This document shows positions 27,284 through 36,310 of a stretch of 64,000 bases of DNA, in pieces; the first letter of the stretch is position 1, and each line of letters starts with the position of its first letter. Source of the stretch: Herpetosiphon llansteffanensis (GTDB lineage Bacteria; Chloroflexota; Chloroflexia; Chloroflexales; Herpetosiphonaceae); NCBI RefSeq assembly GCF_003205875.1, contig NZ_PUBZ01000103.1, positions 124,001 to 188,000 on the forward strand, given 5' to 3'. Below the pieces are notes generated by a model, which was given only the letters and a program-made list of their open reading frames with translations, made no database searches and was not told the origin of the DNA. The position numbers and the translations under genes were made by a program.

Positions 27284-28675
27284 ATGTCTGAACAATCACC
27301 ACTTAGCGAGCGTGAAATTGAAGTCTTGCAGCAGCTAGCGCTGGGTGCAAGCAATAACGAAATCGCCAATACGCTCGTCATCAGCCCCAACACAGTTAAA
27401 GTGCATATTCGCAATATCTATACAAAGTTAGGGGTTTTATCGCGAACAGAGGCAACGCTCGAAGCCGTGCGTCGCGGCTTAATTGAGGTTGCAATTAACC
27501 CAACCCTTGTGCCAGAGCCAGAAATTGTGCCAACAGAGCCAGAACCGCTTGTTAGGCCCCCAAGCAGCGAGCCACCCCCAGCAGAACCAGTTCAAGCAAC
27601 CACGATTGTGCAACCAACAATACCGTCCATACCTGATCCAATTACCCCAGTGCTGACCCAACCAACCAATCAAATTACGATTCCGCGCAGCTATGCCTTG
27701 GCCATTTTGGGCGTATTGGGTGGGCTAATTGTGGCGGTGATGGCGATTGGCTGGATTGTTGTGCGCAGCAACATCACGCCAACAACCCAACCAGTGCCAA
27801 CCACAGTTGTGAGCAATGTGTGGCAACCACTGACTGCATTGCCCCAACCAACCTATCAACATACCGGGGTCTTTTTGGCCGATAGCTTGCTTGTAATTGG
27901 CGGCAATACCGAGACGGGAGTGGTCGAGCAAACATGGCAACTCAACCTCGCGACGGGAGCTTGGCGGGAGCTTGCGCCCAAGCCAACAGCGGTCGCAGCC
28001 AGTGGCGCAGTGCAGATTGCAGGCCAAATTTATGTGGCTGGAGGTCGCGATAAAAATGGCAATGCAAGCAAGAGTTTTGAGATTTTTGACCTGGCCCAAA
28101 ATCGCTGGCAAAGCGGGCCAGCCATGCCTGAAGCGCGCGCCAATGCCATGGTTGCGGCAATCGATGGCAAAGTGTATGTGTTTGGCGGCGAAAACGAAAG
28201 CGTGATTGCCGCAACCAGCTTTATTTATAGCCCCGATAGCAAAAGCTGGAGCCAAGGTGCACCGATTCCATTGCCATTACGCGATGCAGCGATTGCCCAA
28301 AACGGCAGCGATGTCGTGTTGATTGGTGGCCAAACCACCACCGGCCCAAACCTCAAAACCTGGCGCTTGCAAACTGGCGCTTGGCAGGCCTTGGCCGATT
28401 TGCCAGCCCCACGGATTGACGCAGGCGCAGTGTTTATTACCAATCAAATCTATGTGGTTGGTGGCGCGGAAGGCGATCAGCCGGTGCTGGTGTTGCAAAA
28501 CAACCTGTGGACAACAACCGATTTACGCACTGGCCATGCCCTCAGCGAACACCTCGTGCTATCAAATGCTCGGGATATTTATAGCATTGGTGGGTGGAAT
28601 GGCACGAATGCGCTCGCTGAAACTCGCAGCTGGACACCAATTACCAACATCTTTTTGCCAGGTGTGGGCAGATAG
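27284..28675 (+). CDS. Membrane-anchored LuxR-type HTH protein with extracellular kelch propeller
   Basis: 463 residues from ATG 27284 (a TTG at 27263 is possible). Residues ~5-65 form a LuxR/GerE HTH (LSEREIEVLQQLALGASNNE, then TVKVHIRNIYTKLGV). A ~65-residue Pro/Glu/Thr linker leads to one transmembrane helix (~136-160) and an outside region with six kelch-type repeats (VIGGN, VAGGR, VFGGE, LIGGQ, VVGGA, SIGGW), giving a six-bladed propeller. It ends NIFLPGVGR. The layout suggests a one-component sensor that binds a ligand outside and DNA inside while staying in the membrane, as in the ToxR/CadC class. Its stop abuts the convergent phosphodiesterase gene. Confidence 0.85.
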   Translation: MSEQSPLSEREIEVLQQLALGASNNEIANTLVISPNTVKVHIRNIYTKLGVLSRTEATLEAVRRGLIEVAINPTLVPEPEIVPTEPEPLVRPPSSEPPPAEPVQATTIVQPTIPSIPDPITPVLTQPTNQITIPRSYALAILGVLGGLIVAVMAIGWIVVRSNITPTTQPVPTTVVSNVWQPLTALPQPTYQHTGVFLADSLLVIGGNTETGVVEQTWQLNLATGAWRELAPKPTAVAASGAVQIAGQIYVAGGRDKNGNASKSFEIFDLAQNRWQSGPAMPEARANAMVAAIDGKVYVFGGENESVIAATSFIYSPDSKSWSQGAPIPLPLRDAAIAQNGSDVVLIGGQTTTGPNLKTWRLQTGAWQALADLPAPRIDAGAVFITNQIYVVGGAEGDQPVLVLQNNLWTTTDLRTGHALSEHLVLSNARDIYSIGGWNGTNALAETRSWTPITNIFLPGVGR

Positions 28676-29410
28676 CTACATCCCAAAGCTCAAACGGGCA
28701 GCCAAAATATTGGGCAAGCCATGTTCAAGCATCAAGGTTTGGGTGCGCCGAATATTGTAAGTTGTGCGATGGAAGGTGACCGTTTGTTGCTCATCGTCGT
28801 AAATCGCCCAGCCGGAGCGGGCATCGCCATCGCGGGGTTGACCAACACCGCCAGCATTGATGATATAGCGCTTATCGGGCTGCAACTTGAGCACCAAGTT
28901 ATCAGTAGGAATCGTGGCGGTGCAATGGTCGCCAAGCATATCGGCAGTAAAAATAACTGGCTGATGCGTATGGCCAACAAAGCAAATAGGTGTGCTAAAA
29001 TGATCAAACGAATAGGTTGCTCCCACCGTATCAAGTAAATATTCCCAAACTGGGTCGCGTGGACTCCCATGGGCCAACGTAACCGTATCATTCACCTGCT
29101 GCATGGGGCTAAGGCTGAGCAAAAACTCGCGATTTTCCTCGGTTAATTGCGAACCATTCCATTCGTTGGCAATCCGAGCATCACGATTAAAATTCGACAG
29201 CGAAATTGAGCCAAGGCAACCGAGGTCGTGATTGCCGACCAACATCGCTTGCTGGCGTTCACGCATGAGCGCAACACATTCATTTGGTTGAGGCCCATAA
29301 CCAACCGTATCACCCAAACACCAAACCGAATCGACCTCGCCTGCTGCTCCAAGAACAGCTTCCAGTGCGGCTAAGTTAGCATGAATATCAGCAAGAACCA
29401 GAACCCGCAT
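28676..29410 (-). CDS. Calcineurin-like metallophosphoesterase (YfcE/MJ0936 type)
   Basis: 244 residues. Metal-binding motifs are in order: DIHAN (DxH), GDTVGYGP (GDxxxxG), GNHD, a His in LAHGSPRD, and GHTHQP. This small single-domain family hydrolyses phosphodiesters using two metal ions; substrates vary (cyclic nucleotides, 2',3'-cyclic or nucleotide diesters). No secretion signal. It is divergent from the GerMN gene. Confidence 0.9.
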   Translation of the reverse strand: MRVLVLADIHANLAALEAVLGAAGEVDSVWCLGDTVGYGPQPNECVALMRERQQAMLVGNHDLGCLGSISLSNFNRDARIANEWNGSQLTEENREFLLSLSPMQQVNDTVTLAHGSPRDPVWEYLLDTVGATYSFDHFSTPICFVGHTHQPVIFTADMLGDHCTATIPTDNLVLKLQPDKRYIINAGGVGQPRDGDARSGWAIYDDEQQTVTFHRTTYNIRRTQTLMLEHGLPNILAARLSFGM

Positions 29411-29461
29411 GTGTTACCTTTCTGCAATCAAGCGCTGTTTCTGTGGCAAGGGTTGGTAGAG

Positions 29462-29467
29462 TATAAT
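29462..29467 (+). promoter_or_regulatory. -10 box of the GerMN gene
   Basis: TATAAT 38 nt before the GTG start; no convincing -35 box at the proper distance. Confidence 0.5.
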
Positions 29468-29505
29468 GGCGGTCAGAAGCCTTTTGAGCTTGAACGAGGA
29501 ACGTC

Positions 29506-31140
29506 GTGGAACCAGTGCATCATTGCCCATATGTGGGCCTTAAACAAAATCGTGCGATTCGTTTCGCGAGTCCTACGTCGGAGCACCGCTGCTACATAAC
29601 TGGTGAGGCCCACGATATTCCAGTGCCCCAAGCCGCGTTTTGTTTAAGTAGCAACCATGTGCGTTGCCCATTATATACTGGTGAAGATCTGCCGATTGAG
29701 CAGGCGGCTAGCCCGCCTACGTCGGTTGGGGTTGGTGGTTGGCGCGGTTGGCTCGCTGGCTTATCCACCCGCGATCGCCGCATTTATGCCACCTTGGTTG
29801 GCTTGCTTTGCTTAATTATTGTGGCCTATGCCATTAGTGGGGTTGTCTTATTTAGCAACAACTCCAGCACTACGACACCGAGCACCACAGCGTTGGTCGT
29901 GCAACCAACCAACATTGGCCCAACAGTAACCGTTTCACCATCGCCAAATGCCTTTGCCACAGCAGCGGTTCGTCAAACTCAAACAGCCGAAGCTATCGCT
30001 CTAACCACTACCGCCACTCCTTCGGTCTCTGCTACACCATCGGCTTCTGCAACCACTCAGGTGATTCTTGCATCGCCTACATTTGTTATTGTACCGCCAA
30101 CTGAAGATGTGATTGTTGCTAGTCCAACTCCTAGCATTCCGTTTGCCACCGATCTGCCAACCTTCGAGCCAACCTTATCGCCAATTGCGACGACGGTTGT
30201 GCCAACCGTTGAACCAACAATTGAGCCAACCCTCGAACCAACAATCGAGCCAACAATTGCACCAACCGTTGAACCAACAATCGAGCCAACCACAGAGCCG
30301 CTGCCAGAGCCAACTGCCCAGCCAACCGAGGAAACTGGTGGCCGTGAGGTCAATCAATTGACGCTGTTTTATGCAGATAGCACCGGCCAAGTGTTGGTGC
30401 CGGTTTCGCGCCAAATTGCAACAACGCGTCGGCCACGCACTGCTGCGATCCACGAGTTGATTGCTGGTGCGCGCAGCGATTTGCGCAGTTTGTTGCCCAG
30501 CGATACCCAATTGCTTGGGCTACGCTTAAACAATGGCATCGCTACGGCTAATTTTAACCGTATCCCGACGTTTGGCAATTCAGGCGTGGAAGATTTGGGC
30601 TTGCGTTCGATCGTTTTGGCCTTGACTGAACAACCAGACGTTAGCCAAGTGCAGCTTCAAGTCCAAGGCCAGAATCTTGGTGGCTTGCGTTACCGACCCA
30701 ACGTCAACCCCGATAATCCACAGGGTTTAAATGGCCAGTTTAACACAACTTCGTTCTTACCGTTGTATTTTCAAGCCAGCACTGGCCGTTGGGTGCGCGT
30801 GATGCGCCTTGTGCCAAGCACCAAAACCGAGGCGCGAGCCACTATCGATGAGCTTATTCGTGGTGCGGGCCGCTATAGTAACGTAGTCAGCAGCGCGATT
30901 CCTAGCACGAGCCAAGTTCGGCGCTTGGTCATTGTCGATGGCGTGGCGCAGCTCGATCTCAGCGCTGAATTCAGCCAAACCAGCAATCCCCGCGCAGCCG
31001 TTGATGCCTTGGTCTTGGCATTAACTTCGTTCAGCAGCGTACAGCAGGTCTTTATCACAATCGAAGGCCAGTCGCTCAGCGCTATCTGGGGCGAATCATT
31101 CAGTAATCCGTTCACGCGCCCAGAGCTCAATCCTGAATAA
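29506..31140 (+). CDS. Membrane-anchored GerMN protein with N-terminal Cys-rich module
   Basis: 544 residues, start GTG with GAGGA 5 nt upstream. The N-terminal ~60 cytoplasmic residues carry CPYVGLK, EHRCY, FCLSSNH and CPLY, four Cys that probably bind zinc. A transmembrane helix follows (~residues 95-115), then a Thr/Pro region with a run of PTxEPTIEPT repeats, and two GerMN (spore germination GerM-like) domains (~265-385 and ~405-525). Chloroflexota do not form endospores, so a role in envelope assembly or peptidoglycan contact is more likely. Topology implies Cys-module inside, GerMN outside. Confidence 0.8.
   Translation: MEPVHHCPYVGLKQNRAIRFASPTSEHRCYITGEAHDIPVPQAAFCLSSNHVRCPLYTGEDLPIEQAASPPTSVGVGGWRGWLAGLSTRDRRIYATLVGLLCLIIVAYAISGVVLFSNNSSTTTPSTTALVVQPTNIGPTVTVSPSPNAFATAAVRQTQTAEAIALTTTATPSVSATPSASATTQVILASPTFVIVPPTEDVIVASPTPSIPFATDLPTFEPTLSPIATTVVPTVEPTIEPTLEPTIEPTIAPTVEPTIEPTTEPLPEPTAQPTEETGGREVNQLTLFYADSTGQVLVPVSRQIATTRRPRTAAIHELIAGARSDLRSLLPSDTQLLGLRLNNGIATANFNRIPTFGNSGVEDLGLRSIVLALTEQPDVSQVQLQVQGQNLGGLRYRPNVNPDNPQGLNGQFNTTSFLPLYFQASTGRWVRVMRLVPSTKTEARATIDELIRGAGRYSNVVSSAIPSTSQVRRLVIVDGVAQLDLSAEFSQTSNPRAAVDALVLALTSFSSVQQVFITIEGQSLSAIWGESFSNPFTRPELNPE
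30190..30315 (+). repeat. PTxEPTIEPT linker repeats in the GerMN gene
   Basis: In-frame CCAACAATCGAG-type repeats coding for Pro-Thr-Ile/Val-Glu units, forming the stalk between membrane and GerMN domains. Confidence 0.75.
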
Positions 31141-31658
31141 GATTAGTAGGGGTTAGGGGCTAGGGGTCAGGGGCTAGGTGTGTAATGGTTAATTGGATGG
31201 GCAATAGTGTTCCCTCACCCCCAACCCCTCTCCCACTGAACGCTGGAGAGGGGAGCACGCGTTTTTACCGACGAATTGCGCAAGAACCACGAAGTTAAAG
31301 CCCCTCGCCCGCGACACGGGAGAGGGGTTGGGGTGAGGGGATCAGGATGTGGTTAACCCAATAAATCGAAACTTCGTGCTCTTCGTGTCCTTCGTGGTTA
31401 AAAAAACCTAATCAAAACAATCTGTGGCAATCTGTGGCTAACGAAAAGGATGAAGGATGAATTATGAGGGATGAATTTTGAATCCTACCAGCCCATAGCC
31501 AATAGCGACTTCCCCTTCGTGCTCTTCGTGTCCTTCGTGGTTTCAATACAATCTCCACTAGCCAAAAGCCCATAGCCCATAGCCAATTAACTCCCCTGCC
31601 TAGATCACACCTGCTATGTTAAAATGCAGCTATTGGTTTAGCTAGATTGGGAACGTGT
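31141..31658. repeat. Intergenic repeat region upstream of tex
   Basis: No gene seen. GGGGTTA, GGGGCTA, GGGGTCA, GGGGCTA heptads occupy 31149-31176. A 137-bp palindromic element follows (separate entry), then 9-nt-period words (CTTCGTGCT, CTTCGTGTC, CTTCGTGGT), AATCTGTGGC words, GGATGAA/GGATGAR units (about 31448-31478) and AGCCCATAGCCCATAGCC (about 31566-31584). Confidence 0.8.
31211..31354 (+). repeat. GC-rich palindromic repeat element, copy A
   Basis: It begins TCCCTCACCCCCAACCCC and ends with the inverted form GGGGTTGGGGTGAGGGGA plus TCAGGATGTGGTTAAC, so it has ~24-bp imperfect terminal inverted repeats. Copy B at 35255-35406 is in the opposite orientation. No transposase is encoded; MITE- or REP-like. 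Confidence 0.8.
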
Positions 31659-33779
31659 ATGGATTATGCTCATTTAATTGCCAAAAGCTTGACGGTGCGT
31701 GCCGACCAAGTTACCGCCGCAATTCAATTGTTTGATGCTGGCAATACCTTGCCGTTTGTCGCTCGCTACCGCAAGGAGCAAACTGGCGGCTTGGATGAAG
31801 AGCAACTGCGCAGCATCCAAAGCCAAATTGCCCGTTTACGCGAGCTTGATGAGCGCCGCGAGGCGATTTTGAATGCTCTGCGTGAACAAGGCAACTTGAC
31901 TGATGCGCTCGCCCAAGCCTTGGCCGAAGCCAGCGATAAAACAACGCTCGAAGATTTGTATGCACCTTTCAAGCCCAAACGCCGCACCCGCGCCAGCATC
32001 GCCCGCGAACGTGGCCTCGAAGGCTTGGCCGAAATTATCCAAATGCAGCCCAACGATGCGCTTGAAGCAACTGCCCGTCAGTTTCTCAACGACCACGTTG
32101 CGAGTGTTGATGAGGTCTTGGCCGGAGCGCGCGATATTGTGGCCGAGCAACTGAGCGAGCATCCAGAAGTGCGCCGCCAAACCCGCGAACGAGCCTTGCG
32201 TTGGGGCGTTGCTCGCAGCGAGTTAATCACCGATGCAGACGATAGCAAAGGCCTATATCAGACCTACTATCAATTCGAAGCCATCGCCAATCGGCTCAAA
32301 CCCTACCAAGTGCTGGCGCTCAATCGCGGCGAGGCCGAACATATTTTGCGCTTCAAAATTCAGGTCAGCGAACGCGATTGGGCCGATGTTGCCGCCAAAT
32401 ATTTTCCACTCGATCAACGCTCGCCTTGGGCCGAGCAACTGCGCTTGGCAGTGCACGATGGTGCTGAGCGCTTGCTGCTGCCAGCGATCGAGCGCGATGT
32501 GCGCCGTGCGCTAACTGAACAGGCAGAAAGCCATGCGATTACCGTTTTTGCCAAAAACGTGCATTCGTTGTTGTTGCAAGCGCCAATTGCCAATAACGTC
32601 GTTTTGGGGCTTGACCCAGGTTTTCGCACTGGCTGCAAAGTGGCGATTATCGGCCAAACTGGCAATGTGCTGACCACTGCCACAATTTATCCGCATAGTG
32701 GCGCGGCGGCGCGCGAACGAGCGTTTCAAGAATTGCTGGGTTTGATCAAACGCTACACTGTGAGTTTAATCGCCATCGGCAATGGCACAGCATCACGTGA
32801 AACCGAGCAATTGGTCGCCGATGTGATTCGCCAACAAGCTGGCCTCAAATATTTGATTGTTAGCGAAGCCGGAGCCAGCGTTTATAGCGCCAGCACACTT
32901 GCCCGCAACGAATTGCCCGATCTCGATGTGAGTTTGCGCGGCGCGGTTTCGATTGCGCGGCGGGTGCAAGATCCACTCGCCGAGTTGGTTAAAATTGAGC
33001 CAAAAGCGATTGGCGTGGGCATGTATCAACACGATGTTGATCAAGCGGCGCTCGGCAATGCGCTCGATGGCGTGGTTGAAAGTGCGGTTAATAATGTTGG
33101 TGTTGATGTCAACACAGCCTCGCCTGCACTCTTGCGCTACGTTGCGGGCATTGGTCCCAAACTTTCGGCCCAGATTGTCAGCCATCGCGAGGAGCATGGG
33201 CCATTTCGTTCGCGCGTCGCACTCAAAAAAGTCAAAGGCTTGGGGCCAAAAGCCTTTGAACAAGCAGCAGGCTTTTTGCGCATTCGCGATGGCGATGAGG
33301 CCTTAGATGCCAGCGCCATTCACCCAGAAAGCTATGCTGTAGCACGAAATTTGCTAGCCAAGCTCAATATCAACGCCAAAACAGGCCGCAACGAACGCAT
33401 CAAACGCTTGGAAGATCTGAAAAATCAGCCATTGCATGGCCTCGCGGCAGAATTAGGCACTGGTGTGCCAACCCTGATCGATATTATCGATCAATTGCTG
33501 CGGCCAGGCCGCGACCCGCGCGACGATGTGCCAACGCCAATTTTGCGCAGCGATGTGCTGGCTTTTGAAGATTTGCAGCCAGGCATGCAGCTCAAAGGCA
33601 CAGTGCGCAATGTCGTCGATTGGGGCGCATTCATCGATTTGGGGGTCAAGCACGATGGCTTGTTGCACCGTTCGCAAATTCCCCGTGGCCTGAGTTTGAG
33701 CGTTGGCGATATTGTGGATGTTAGCATTCAATCAATCGACCAAGAACGCAAACGGATTGCCCTCGTTTTAGCACAATAA
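31659..33779 (+). CDS. tex: Tex-family RNA-binding transcription accessory protein
   Basis: 706 residues. ATG 31659 starts MDYAHLIAKSLTV; only a weak GGGAA lies upstream. Domains in order: an N-terminal helical domain (ARYRKEQTGGLDEEQLRSI), a YqgF/RNase H-like domain (VVLGLDPGFRTGCKVAIIG), a helix-hairpin-helix pair (VNTASPALLRYVAGIGPKLS) and a C-terminal S1 RNA-binding domain (KGTVRNVVDWGAFIDLGVKH). Tex is a conserved cytoplasmic protein related to eukaryotic Spt6; it binds nucleic acid and affects transcription and toxin expression in some species. Length and motifs are complete. Confidence 0.95.
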   Translation: MDYAHLIAKSLTVRADQVTAAIQLFDAGNTLPFVARYRKEQTGGLDEEQLRSIQSQIARLRELDERREAILNALREQGNLTDALAQALAEASDKTTLEDLYAPFKPKRRTRASIARERGLEGLAEIIQMQPNDALEATARQFLNDHVASVDEVLAGARDIVAEQLSEHPEVRRQTRERALRWGVARSELITDADDSKGLYQTYYQFEAIANRLKPYQVLALNRGEAEHILRFKIQVSERDWADVAAKYFPLDQRSPWAEQLRLAVHDGAERLLLPAIERDVRRALTEQAESHAITVFAKNVHSLLLQAPIANNVVLGLDPGFRTGCKVAIIGQTGNVLTTATIYPHSGAAARERAFQELLGLIKRYTVSLIAIGNGTASRETEQLVADVIRQQAGLKYLIVSEAGASVYSASTLARNELPDLDVSLRGAVSIARRVQDPLAELVKIEPKAIGVGMYQHDVDQAALGNALDGVVESAVNNVGVDVNTASPALLRYVAGIGPKLSAQIVSHREEHGPFRSRVALKKVKGLGPKAFEQAAGFLRIRDGDEALDASAIHPESYAVARNLLAKLNINAKTGRNERIKRLEDLKNQPLHGLAAELGTGVPTLIDIIDQLLRPGRDPRDDVPTPILRSDVLAFEDLQPGMQLKGTVRNVVDWGAFIDLGVKHDGLLHRSQIPRGLSLSVGDIVDVSIQSIDQERKRIALVLAQ

Positions 33780-33808
33780 TTGGGGCAGCCTGCGGTACAA
33801 TAGACGGC

Positions 33809-33830
33809 GGCGCTAGCGCAATCTAGCGCC
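33809..33830 (+). terminator. Hairpin between tex and the deoxyhypusine synthase gene
   Basis: GGCGCTAG (33809-33816) and CTAGCGCC (33823-33830), then TTAATCTTT. Weak terminator or leader structure. Confidence 0.5.
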
Positions 33831-33863
33831 TTAATCTTTGCATTATCAATAAAGAGGTAGCTT

Positions 33864-34841
33864 GTGAGCACAACTCCTATCAGCGATTTTTTGCGCCATA
33901 ACTTTCGCCACTTCAATGCGGCAGCCTTAATCGATGCCAGCGATGGCTATGTGCAGCACCTGGCCAACAATGGCAAAATGATGATCACCCTTGCAGGCGC
34001 GATGAGTACCGCCGAATTGGGCCTCTCGTTGGCCGAAATGATTCGCCAAGACAAAGTGCAGATTATTTCGTGTACCGGCGCGAATCTCGAAGAAGATTTG
34101 TTTAACTTGGTGGCGCACGATTACTACGAACGCGTGCCGCATTATCGCGATTTAACGCCTGATGATGAAGCAGAACTCTTGGCTCGCCATATGAATCGCG
34201 TCACCGACACCTGTATTCCAGAAGAAGAAGCCATGCGCCGCTTGGAACGGGCCTTGGTCGATGAATGGACATCAGCCGATGCAGCAGGCGAGCGCTACTT
34301 TCCTCACGAGTTTTTATATCGGATCTTGCGCAAGGGCGTTTTAGAAGAATATTTCCAAATCGATATTAAAGATTCGTGGATGTACGCCGCGATGGAGAAA
34401 AACCTGCCAATCATCGTGCCAGGCTGGGAAGATTCGACGACTGGGAATATGTTTGCAGCTCACGTTATGCAAGGCGAAGTCAAGAATGTGCACACCGTGC
34501 GCACGGGCATCGAATACATGACCTACTTGGCCGAGTGGTATATCGAAACCAGCAAAACCCATTCAATTGGCTTCTACCAAATTGGCGGTGGCATCGCTGG
34601 CGACTTCCCAATTTGTGTTGTGCCAATGTTGCACCAAGACATGCAGATGGGCAATGTGCCAGTTTGGGGCTACTTCTGCCAAATCAGCGATTCGACCACC
34701 AGCTATGGATCGTACTCAGGCGCTGTGCCCAACGAAAAAATCACCTGGGGCAAGTTGGAGCCAACCACGCCTAAGTTTATCGTTGAATCCGATGCCTCAA
34801 TCGTGGCTCCGTTGATGTTTGCCTTGATTTTGGGGCAATAA
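33864..34841 (+). CDS. Deoxyhypusine synthase family protein
   Basis: 325 residues, start GTG with AGAGGTAG upstream. The NAD-binding Rossmann-like fold shows MMITLAGAMSTAELG and CTGANLEED; the lysine that carries the aminobutyl imine in eukaryotic DHS is present as Lys297 in ITWGK, followed by the DASIVAPLMF region. Eukaryotic and archaeal DHS modifies eIF5A/aIF5A using spermidine. Bacteria lack eIF5A, and bacterial homologues are thought to make other aminobutyl transfers, such as homospermidine-type reactions. The substrate here is unknown. Confidence 0.88.
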   Translation: MSTTPISDFLRHNFRHFNAAALIDASDGYVQHLANNGKMMITLAGAMSTAELGLSLAEMIRQDKVQIISCTGANLEEDLFNLVAHDYYERVPHYRDLTPDDEAELLARHMNRVTDTCIPEEEAMRRLERALVDEWTSADAAGERYFPHEFLYRILRKGVLEEYFQIDIKDSWMYAAMEKNLPIIVPGWEDSTTGNMFAAHVMQGEVKNVHTVRTGIEYMTYLAEWYIETSKTHSIGFYQIGGGIAGDFPICVVPMLHQDMQMGNVPVWGYFCQISDSTTSYGSYSGAVPNEKITWGKLEPTTPKFIVESDASIVAPLMFALILGQ

Positions 34842-35510
34842 ATAGAGCATAGAACATAAGCTATAGGCTATTGGCTTTGGGCTATTGGCGATTGGAATGA
34901 TTGATTTTTGGTACTTCCAAGATATTTAGTTCCAAAGCCGATAGCCTTCATCTTTTATTTTAACCACGAATTGCCCGAATTCCACGAATGATATTCTCGC
35001 CAGCCCATAACTTCATCCCTCATAATTCTTCCTTCATCCTTTATTTTAGCCACAGATTAGCACAGATTTTTAGGATTAGGTTCGTGCCAACCCATAGCCA
35101 ATAGCCATTATTGCTCTGCACCGCTGCGTTAAAAATGTGATCCACGAAGCGCACGAAGGGCCACGAAGGGGAATTGGCTCTGGGCTTTTGGCTAACGGAG
35201 ATTGTTTGGAGTTTCATCAAATGTTCCGCTAGCCAATAGCTGTATTGGTTCATCACGTTAACCACAATCTGATCCCCTCACCCCAACCCCTCTCCCGTGG
35301 CGCGGGCGAGGGGCTTTAATCCCGTGGTTTTGACGCAATTTGTCGGTGAAACACCGGTGCTCCCCCTCGCCCGCGTCCAGTGGGAGAGGGGGGTGGGGGG
35401 ATCAGGTTGCCAATCCAATGTACCAGTACACCTAGCCCATAGCCTTGCATCCCTTTTCTGACTTTTGATTTTCGCCTTCTGCCTTCATCCCTACATATAT
35501 AGCCATGGAT
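34842..35510. repeat. Intergenic repeat mosaic downstream of the DHS gene
   Basis: No gene seen. Runs of GAGCATA/GAACATA, GGCTATW, ATCTTTTATTTTA and TTCATCC words (to about 35045), AGCACAGATT and CACGAAG words, then palindromic element copy B (35255-35406) and more GCCTT/CATCC words. Confidence 0.75.
35255..35406 (-). repeat. GC-rich palindromic repeat element, copy B
   Basis: Reverse-oriented relative to copy A (31211-31354) and about 85% alike by eye, including the GTTAACCACAATCTGATCCCC edge. The two copies form an inverted repeat around tex and the deoxyhypusine synthase gene. Confidence 0.8.
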
Positions 35511-35568
35511 CGATACTTGCTTGAGACAGGCACTCAAGGAAGCGCCGATAAACATCTAGCTCAGTTTG

Positions 35569-35790
35569 TTAATCGCGCGCTTGCTGTTGGGTTGGATTGT
35601 GGCCCAACCGACCAAACATCGCTAAGCATTTAAACCCAATTGCTGCATCAACACAATTCAGATGATAGTGATCGCAGGCAACATAACCATTATGCTTGGG
35701 GCAAATCGTTCCAACTGATAGGCGGCAATCGATGCGCCCAAAGAAAATAGTTGGCAAATTGTGGCAGAGATTTATCCGGGTAATCGTCAA
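35569..35790 (-). CDS. Doubtful Cys-rich small ORF
   Basis: 73 residues from a TTG without SD; the frame is open only ~8 codons further. The five Cys and local pattern (CRLSVGTICPKH, CDHYHLNCV, GFKCLAMFG) look more protein-like than the antisense ORFs of this window, so it may be a small protein or a decayed fragment. No family recognised. The surrounding 35511-36033 shows no other gene. Confidence 0.25.
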   Translation of the reverse strand: MTITRINLCHNLPTIFFGRIDCRLSVGTICPKHNGYVACDHYHLNCVDAAIGFKCLAMFGRLGHNPTQQQARD

Positions 35791-36033
35791 CGTTAAGCCT
35801 AGCCCAACCAGTAACTACTGTTAGCGCAATGTTAAAAAGTAGCCAAAAAGAAATTTCCTAGGAACGTTCGCGATTATTCAACGTTCTACTTACAACGAAA
35901 GCAAATTGGGTAAATTAGTTGGTTAACTTGAAATTGTAGGCTGAAACCATAGTTTTCTTGATGGAGAAAACGTTTCCAACCATCAAGCGAGGCTATTGGT
36001 GAATAGTAGAAACGAAAGGGTAGTAGCACACAA

Positions 36034-36258
36034 ATGAGCATGGTACTTGAAACACAAACATATACAATCAAAATTTCGCCTAATGCAGATGAGCAGAGCA
36101 TTTCGATTGTGCGCTCTGATGGCATCGAGGCTACATGTTACCAACTTAACGAAGTGATAACCGTTGTCGAAGTGCTCGGCGGGCGCGGCTGGTGGCAACA
36201 ACACCAAACCCAAATTCGCAGCCTGCTCGAAGCCTGCTTTGGGGAAACCGTCTGTTAA
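36034..36258 (+). CDS. Small protein of unknown function
   Basis: 74 residues, MSMVLETQTYTIKIS to LLEACFGETVC. Not recognised. It is acidic, probably an alpha/beta fold: two short strands, then a helix with QQHQTQIRSLLEACFG. AAGGG is 13 nt before the ATG, a long spacing. A strong terminator follows directly, supporting a real transcription unit. Confidence 0.6.
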   Translation: MSMVLETQTYTIKISPNADEQSISIVRSDGIEATCYQLNEVITVVEVLGGRGWWQQHQTQIRSLLEACFGETVC

Positions 36259-36275
36259 ACCCCAAGCCATAGATC

Positions 36276-36306
36276 AAACAGGGCGGATCTTGCATCCGCC
36301 CTGTTT
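36276..36306. terminator. Bidirectional terminator
   Basis: Perfect 13-bp arms AAACAGGGCGGAT and ATCCGCCCTGTTT with a 5-nt loop and T-runs on both strands, between the small gene and the acyl-CoA ligase gene. Confidence 0.9.
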
Positions 36307-36310
36307 TTAT

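Noticed and set aside
30057-30353. Minus-strand VGSxVG-repeat ORF
   Set aside because: Antisense of the PTxEPT linker of the GerMN gene.
31211-31354. An insertion sequence
   Set aside because: Too short, with no transposase; only a palindromic repeat.
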